A stretch of 64,000 nucleotides of DNA from Agarophyton chilense (lineage: Eukaryota > Rhodophyta > Florideophyceae > Gracilariales > Gracilariaceae), in assembly GCA_030374765.1 (NCBI GenBank), contig JARGXX010000016.1:1240001-1304000 (forward strand), in the 5' to 3' direction. The translations under genes were made by a program, and so were the position numbers. The stretch's first letter is position 1; each line of letters opens with the position of its first letter. This document shows, in pieces, positions 58,814-64,000 of this stretch. The notes under the pieces are model-generated. The model saw only the letters and a list, made by a program, of their open reading frames with translations, had not been told where the DNA came from and did not search any database.

Positions 58814-61450
58814 TCATTTACCTTCGAGAAGCAATTTGGGAACAACGTTCATCGATTGAAATTCCCGAGCAGCTTACAAGCGAATCGGATCTTCAGTTTA
58901 ACGATCTTTTCCCCAATGTTTTATGTCTGGCACCATTTCTTGTAAGCTAGCGGTAAACCTCTCTTGTACGCAAACAAAGGGAAATCACGGAAGAAACCTT
59001 ACTCCGCTGCATGAACAATAGAGATACCCCATACCCAATGAGAAATCCCGATCCATCTCTACTCGTCTTAGCCACCCATCACGACTGCGTCTCCCAGTGT
59101 GCTGCCTTTCCAACAAAGCACGCCGTCCCTTATCTCGCTCATTCATTTTATCCTTAACTCTATGCTTCGAATTCCGACACAATACCTATCCAGAAAACAT
59201 AAAAGTTCGCAATGGCTCTCCAGACATACCACTACATACAAAATCGTTACCTTTAGAGTCCTAATCATCTCGCATCAAAGTCTGACCGCAGACTTTAACT
59301 TTGACACAGGTCTCATCTCATCCCCGAAATGTCCCTGGAAGACGCCAGATTTACCAGCCATAATCTCTATCATCTTTCCTACAGCCATGCGACTTGGAAA
59401 ACAATGAGCTTTCGAAACCAGGCGAGGGACATTGCAAATATCTCAAAATGGCATGTTCTCTTTTGACACAATCAGTTGGCAAACAAGCTTCTGTCCATGT
59501 CGTGAGGAGAACTTGTTTCCAAGATTTGGCCTTTTTGTTTCCCTCAACATCACTTTCAAGAGCTCGTGATCATTATCACTATTCGTCAACATAACCTTAT
59601 CGCATGTAACAGGAGAGTTACCCCTGGACATCAACCCTTGTCGACGATAAAAGACCACCCTGGACTCCTCAGGAACATTTATCAACCCAATCCGCAAATC
59701 TTCCCATTATAGAACTATCTTTCCATTAGATACCTGTTTTCCTGGCACAACCAATCCATCGATGTCTAGTTCACTATATATTGGATAGGCACTGGACTTT
59801 TTACAATTAGTTTATAATTAGTTTGCTAATTGGGATATTCTCTCATAGGCATGAATCGGTCACATTGATCGTTTGAATGATGACGGCAACAAGCTGCATG
59901 CTTTAGGGTTACGATTAACCCCCTATAGTCTTGCTCGATCGATGCTCTGTTCAGTACAACTGTAGCTCCAATATCGTATCCATTATACGACATGAACATG
60001 AACGATGAATTTTGCCCTCGGGGAAGGCACTCAAAGCCAACGACTGGTATATGTTTCGTTTGCCCGAAAGGAAGCTGATTGTTGCCGAGAGAGTAAAACA
60101 AATTATGTATGAACATGCTCTATTTGTATTCAATTGCTCCAATAATTTGCCGTACCGTTGCGCACTAATATGTATCACGAAGTGACTGTTTGAGGTGAAG
60201 GTATGGGGTCGAAATGGCGCAAATATTTAGAATGTTCTACAGAGCAATTTCGAGGTGCGTTTTCTTCCCTGGTCCAATATCCGTCTATTATATTGCAATC
60301 GGGCTATCTTTTGGTGATCCTCATCCAAGTATTCACTCAAACCTTCTTGAAGAAGGTCCTTCGACCCCAAAAAACCTCCTGAGACTAGTTGGACATGCAT
60401 GTCGGACACTCTTGGAAACCCCTTTTCAAGATCTACAATAATCAGAGGTCTGATTCAACTCAACCTCCATCACACCCCCCATGCCCAGTATTTGTTCGGG
60501 CTGTTAAAAAACACTTTCATAACCACCCAAGGGTTCCGATCGCCGTAAGTGGACATCGTCGGTTAACTTATTTGGTTGAGTATGCATGCCCAAGAACTAA
60601 CCATTTAGTACAACCACATGGGTTTCATTCAGTTGGTCAGCGCTCAGGGCAAAAGTTGGCTGACCACCCAGATCGTACGGGATCTCTCCAGAGAAAACTG
60701 ATTATCATGAGTAGTTTATTGAGTCATGAGTGCTAAATTCTTTACCATCCCACACGTTTCACCTTCTGAAATTTCGCTCAGATACGAAAACCTCTATGGA
60801 GAGAAGTGCAAAGCGCGTGTTCTGGATACAGGTCGCGTTTATTCGAGATAAGATTTCTCTTAACGACTGTTGTTGTTGTTGTTGCTGTTGTTCACGCCGT
60901 TCAGAGTGGCACGCGCTGTCGGGCATGGAATTTGGTAGCAACGCCGCGCAGTTCGCAACGCAGACGTAATGATAGGGTGGGTGCGCCTTGGCAGGTGGTG
61001 TGAGTGCTCGAGAACTCAATCCCATCTGCAAGCGCGACAAAGAACAAGCACGATCTAGTCACTACCAGCGAAGCTGGTGCCTAAACGCAACGAGCACGAG
61101 CGCAACTGAAGTGCGATGTGGTGAAACAGAAATGTAAGGGAGCGAAAGCGTCTCATGAACTGAAGCTCATATTTGAGTTGTGACAGTTGGCAGCGGCAAA
61201 CACAATCACACTCGCCCTTGCACAAAAATTCAAATCTTTCATTTCGATAATTTCAGAATCGCCTCCTCAAACAAAATAAAGCCAAACGCACTCCGTCACC
61301 AGCGTCTTTTCGTCCAGCTGCCGGGCTTCCATAAAGTTCATCCTCCTTCAGCATCGCAATCAGTTGTTGATCGCTCTCGCTCTCAAGCACGATGCGAATC
61401 TTCATTCGTTCGCCTTATATCGAATGTACAACGCCTTCCTGTCAACGTAT
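58814..61450 (-). pseudogene. RNA polymerase III second-largest subunit (RPC2/POLR3B-like) pseudogene
   Basis: In life this catalytic subunit (RPB2 family) forms, with RPC1, the active centre of the polymerase that makes tRNA and 5S RNA. Reading downward I see VVVLNG.FLGMHTQPNKL (60.6 kb), RPLIIVD (60.45), LLQEGLSEYLDEDHQKIA (60.34) and TY.CA...IGAIEYK (60.17). Next come LPRGQNSSFMFMSYNGYDI..VVLNRAS (59.95), LDIDGLVVPGKQVSNGKIVL (59.75) and DKVML ... KRPNLGNKFSSRHGQK (59.5). The last blocks are FPSRMAVGKM (59.36), SGMSGEPL, HTGRRSRDG..R..EMDRD (59.07) and FQSMNVVPKL up to the TGA at 58814. All are in family order. Stops are TAG four times, TAA and TGA once each in the best part; at least three frameshifts follow. 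A weak N-terminal match reaches 61.45 kb; the first third is missing. Confidence 0.9.
60868..61250. repeat. Insertion-like stretch with CAA/GTT microsatellite
   Basis: At 60868-60892 the + strand has eight GTT-type triplets (poly-Gln on the minus strand). From there to about 61.25 kb the sequence matches no part of the RPC2 family, while matching blocks lie on both sides (LREILSRIN at about 60.84 kb; MNFMEARQLDEKTL at about 61.32 kb). I read this as an insertion into the pseudogene. No target duplication was found. Confidence 0.4.
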
Positions 61451-62690
61451 CCATAGTACGCGTCCGCCATTCCTACCGGTTCATTAAAAATGCATCCCAT
61501 CACCGCAATCAAAAATCCAGTCATATGCTTGATTGCTCTTGCACTAAAAAACTACGCCATTGGTTTGTCCTATACTAACCACTTCAATGGCTAGCAATAC
61601 ATCGAAGTCCGATGCCTGATTACCTGACTAAAACTGGCATTTTTAAATGGAATGAAAACTCTGAGATCACGGGAGCTTGTTATGGGCACCTGTTTGTTGT
61701 TCAAGAAGGCAGTCGCGTGCAGCAAAATTGGGTCTTCCATTTCAGGAGTGGTACTAGTCCCGTAGCGCTTCGAATAATTCATTCTCTTTCAAGTAAATCA
61801 TGTCGAGCAAGGAAGGGCCTTGAGACTGGAACCCCCCAACTCCAAAATATGGGCTACGATTCGGGAAAAATGGATGGGAGTACTGTGAGGTCCGTAATGC
61901 GTAGACTGTTACAGCACTGCTTTAACACAGGTTTATGGAGTGTCTGTAGAGTCTGCAATCTGTATTTCACCGCTGCAGTCGAAAGACATGATGGCGCATA
62001 AGGGAAAATAATCTAGTTGTTATACTTTTATTGGCAAGTGTCATGCTTTAAAAGCTGTTAGCATCGATTAGAGTAACCTAGAAGCACAACATAGTAACTA
62101 TCGAGTAGTAATGCGTTTCAGCTCTGTTTTTGAGGTTCTAAATCTCTATGAAAAGTTCTAATGTCTCCAATTTCTCTCTTGGACGACAGCCACCAACAAT
62201 TCACACCCTTAAAATTTATTTTCATTTGGCTTCCAGCCCTTCAACTTTATTAAAAGGTAAGGCGTTTGCTGCCTGGAGTCCAGTGAGACGACTGCAGCTC
62301 GACGAGCAAACCCATACATTATAGAAATCTGTGAGACGTTTTACGCATTACAGGGGTTCAGTGAAGCGTTAGCCGCTGGGCGGAGCACATCCTGTCAGCC
62401 CACTGGTACAGGGTCTATCTAGAAATGACCCAAAGAATGAGAAACATTCAAAAGTCGTAGAGACTTGGTGGCGATTTGGGATCTAGTACCGATTGGGAAG
62501 CTGCTGCAAGTGGTGCAACATAAATTTTCCTGCAAAAGGCCAGTTTCGGGTAAAGAGTGAAAGCATCCTCTTTTTTATTACCTCTTCTCGGAAGCCTTGT
62601 AAGGATTTTAGACGCCTACTGCTGGTTAAAGCAGAAGTGGAAAAGCTGAAGAAATCTTTACACATCCGGAGCGTCTGACCGGAAGCCCGG
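61451..62690. other. No assignable gene; possible 5' flank of a retroelement
   Basis: The minus frame 61782-61591 and the plus frame 61612-62001 are antisense to each other and unassigned. The N-terminal third of the polymerase subunit would be expected here but was not recognised. The stretch 62.0-62.5 kb could hold the LTR of the Gag-bearing element that follows, but no repeat partner lies inside the window to prove it. Confidence 0.3.
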
Positions 62691-62692
62691 GC

Positions 62693-64000
62693 GTGCGATC
62701 CCTAGTGAGTATTGACAAAAGTCTTTGGTTGCGTTGGTTTAAGAAGATCAAGGAGAAGAAGTTTATTTCGGAATTCTTTATCTCACTGCATCTATCCTGG
62801 CCATTCAGTAACGCAAAAGCCTTTCCATCGGCACAGTTTACTGTGAACCCTGGCCCAAAGCGTCACCTCCAAAGATGGCGCCTACATAGTACTCTCGAGG
62901 AGGCAGTTTCTCCGGACCCGGTTCTGCCAACACAACTTATGATGGTTCTTCAATGGATGTCGTTAAATTTTTCTTTTACTTTGAAAATGTTAACATGAGA
63001 CGAAAACCCAAGGACGATATGGCCTTAGAGTTACTCGGTTTCTTAGAAAATGAAGCGTTCGAGTTCTATTATGATACATGTACCATCAATGGGTCTCTTT
63101 CCGAAGAAGCAAAGGGCTATGAATCTGTTAAGAAGACTTTTATCAACCATTTCGGAGAAGTCGAAGATCCAGAAGAAGACATTCGATGAGCAATCTAGGG
63201 CAAGTTGGATTACGGTGACCTAGTTCGTTCAATGAATTTCATGGATAACCTTTTCGAAAAAGCCATATTCAATTCTAAAGCAAAGTTCGGCTTAATGAAA
63301 AAGGCCCTTACGGAACATGCAGATCTTGCCCAGTTCATCGTTTTCCGAGGTTCAGAAGATTATGATGAGTTGAAAGTTCAAATAAAAGCATTATACTCTA
63401 CCAAGAAAACGATGAGACACCATGTCTCATTTTTGACACCGCCCAAGCATATTATCCACAATCCTAGGTCAAACAGAGGTCCTTCCTCTCAAAGTTTGAA
63501 GTCTAAGGTCGACAATTTAGCAGATTAGTTGGCGCAGTTTTCTCTTACGGTTAAGAAGTCTGAAAAGGACCACTGGGATCTAGATAAGTCTTGTTCATAC
63601 TCCAGAAAGCCTAGACATTTTTCTTCCCAATGTGATTGGAACCCCCCTTCGTGATAAAAGATGCGACGGATGTGGCAAGATGGGACACACTGAGATGACT
63701 TGTTGGCGTAAGATCAAGCTCGAAGAAGCTCGGAGATTACCCCATGGCTCAGAAGAGAAGAGAGGGCATAAGAATCAGTCAAGAAGCGGGACCGAGCCTG
63801 TTTCAATTGTAACAGAGAATTTGGAGACAGCCGATGTTGTGGCTACAACAAAACGACCTGTGGACGGATAAGCCTTCCCAAAGCAACATCTCTTGGATGG
63901 CAGAGCTCCCATTCTATTCTTGTTGAACCCGCCTCGTCACGAAAGACTGCATCATCAAAAGAATGACGAAAACAAGCCGCGAAAGCCAAAACCAAGAAAG
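62693..64000 (+). mobile_element. Gag region of an LTR retroelement, cut by the window end
   Basis: This is a fossil Gag. Frames at 62953-63189 and 63205-63528 have a capsid-like core (VVKFFFYFEN, ALELLGFLENEAFEFYYDTC, SVKKTFINHFG, KFGLMKKALTEHADLAQFIVF). The frame at 63632-63871 has a CCHC zinc knuckle (C-x2-C-x4-H-x4-C, CDGCGKMGHTEMTC). The order capsid then knuckle is standard for Ty1 and Ty3 elements. Pol would lie beyond 64 kb. It has a few breaks only and so looks younger than the gypsy element at 7-17 kb. Confidence 0.75.

Noticed and set aside
60759-61040. Poly-glutamine protein on the minus strand
   Set aside because: The Gln run is a CAA microsatellite at the edge of an insertion-like stretch in the RPC2 pseudogene, not a separate gene.
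1-64000. Whole-window genetic code change
   Set aside because: TAA, TAG and TGA all interrupt recognisable coding blocks somewhere. Only the TAG-specific pattern in particular minus-strand frames is worth testing.

Overview
The window looks like nuclear DNA of a transposon-rich eukaryote and is gene-poor. I see no bacterial operons, rRNA, CRISPR array or convincing tRNA. Almost every recognisable coding block is a decayed mobile element. The mixture is Ty3/gypsy elements with a chromodomain-like tail, PIF/Harbinger, pogo-like elements, and several TNP2-class (CACTA/Plavaka-like) elements. Together with a divergent RNA polymerase III subunit pseudogene, this mixture fits an early-diverging fungus or a similar protist-grade eukaryote. 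That placement is inference, because no marker in the window settles it.

Layout. 0.2-0.8 kb: Gag fossil. 1.1-2.1 kb: minus-strand remnant with an HMG-box-like stretch. 2.1-3.15 kb: PIF/Harbinger transposase. 5.0-6.7 kb: pogo-like DDE transposase on the minus strand. 7252-17525: one whole-length but broken Ty3/gypsy element, with 446-bp LTRs about 15% apart and an unusual 2.4-kb antisense coding-like block between the end of pol and the 3' LTR. 19.6-21.6 kb: minus-strand gypsy integrase with foreign DNA inside it. 26.0-31.8 kb: a two-gene TNP2-class transposon with a zinc-finger transposase on + and a convergent coiled-coil partner on -, all strongly C-rich on +. 36.5-40.5 kb: a second TNP2-class transposon with a divergent partner gene. 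41.7-49.0 kb: several long unrecognised decayed frames. 49.75-50.80 kb: a GC-rich unit, probably a solo LTR, holding a 112-bp tandem repeat with hairpins. 51.1-52.0 kb: decayed frame. 52.5-53.7 kb: a third TNP2-class fragment (-). 54.5-55.7 and 57.3-58.2 kb: unrecognised decayed frames. 58.81 to about 61.45 kb: RNA polymerase III second-largest-subunit pseudogene (-). 62.7-64.0 kb: Gag of another retroelement running off the window.

The most unusual signals are these. (1) Two long minus-strand frames, 563 and 358 codons, each interrupted by five TAG codons and by no TAA or TGA. The polymerase pseudogene also has TAG at two columns that are conserved glutamines in the family. (2) The antisense block in the gypsy element. 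(3) The strand-asymmetric two-gene TNP2-class element. (4) Tandem hairpins whose third copy keeps its pairing with different bases. Most sequence outside the named blocks is unassignable. Where I list 'no gene seen', no frame rose above the level of antisense or chance frames.
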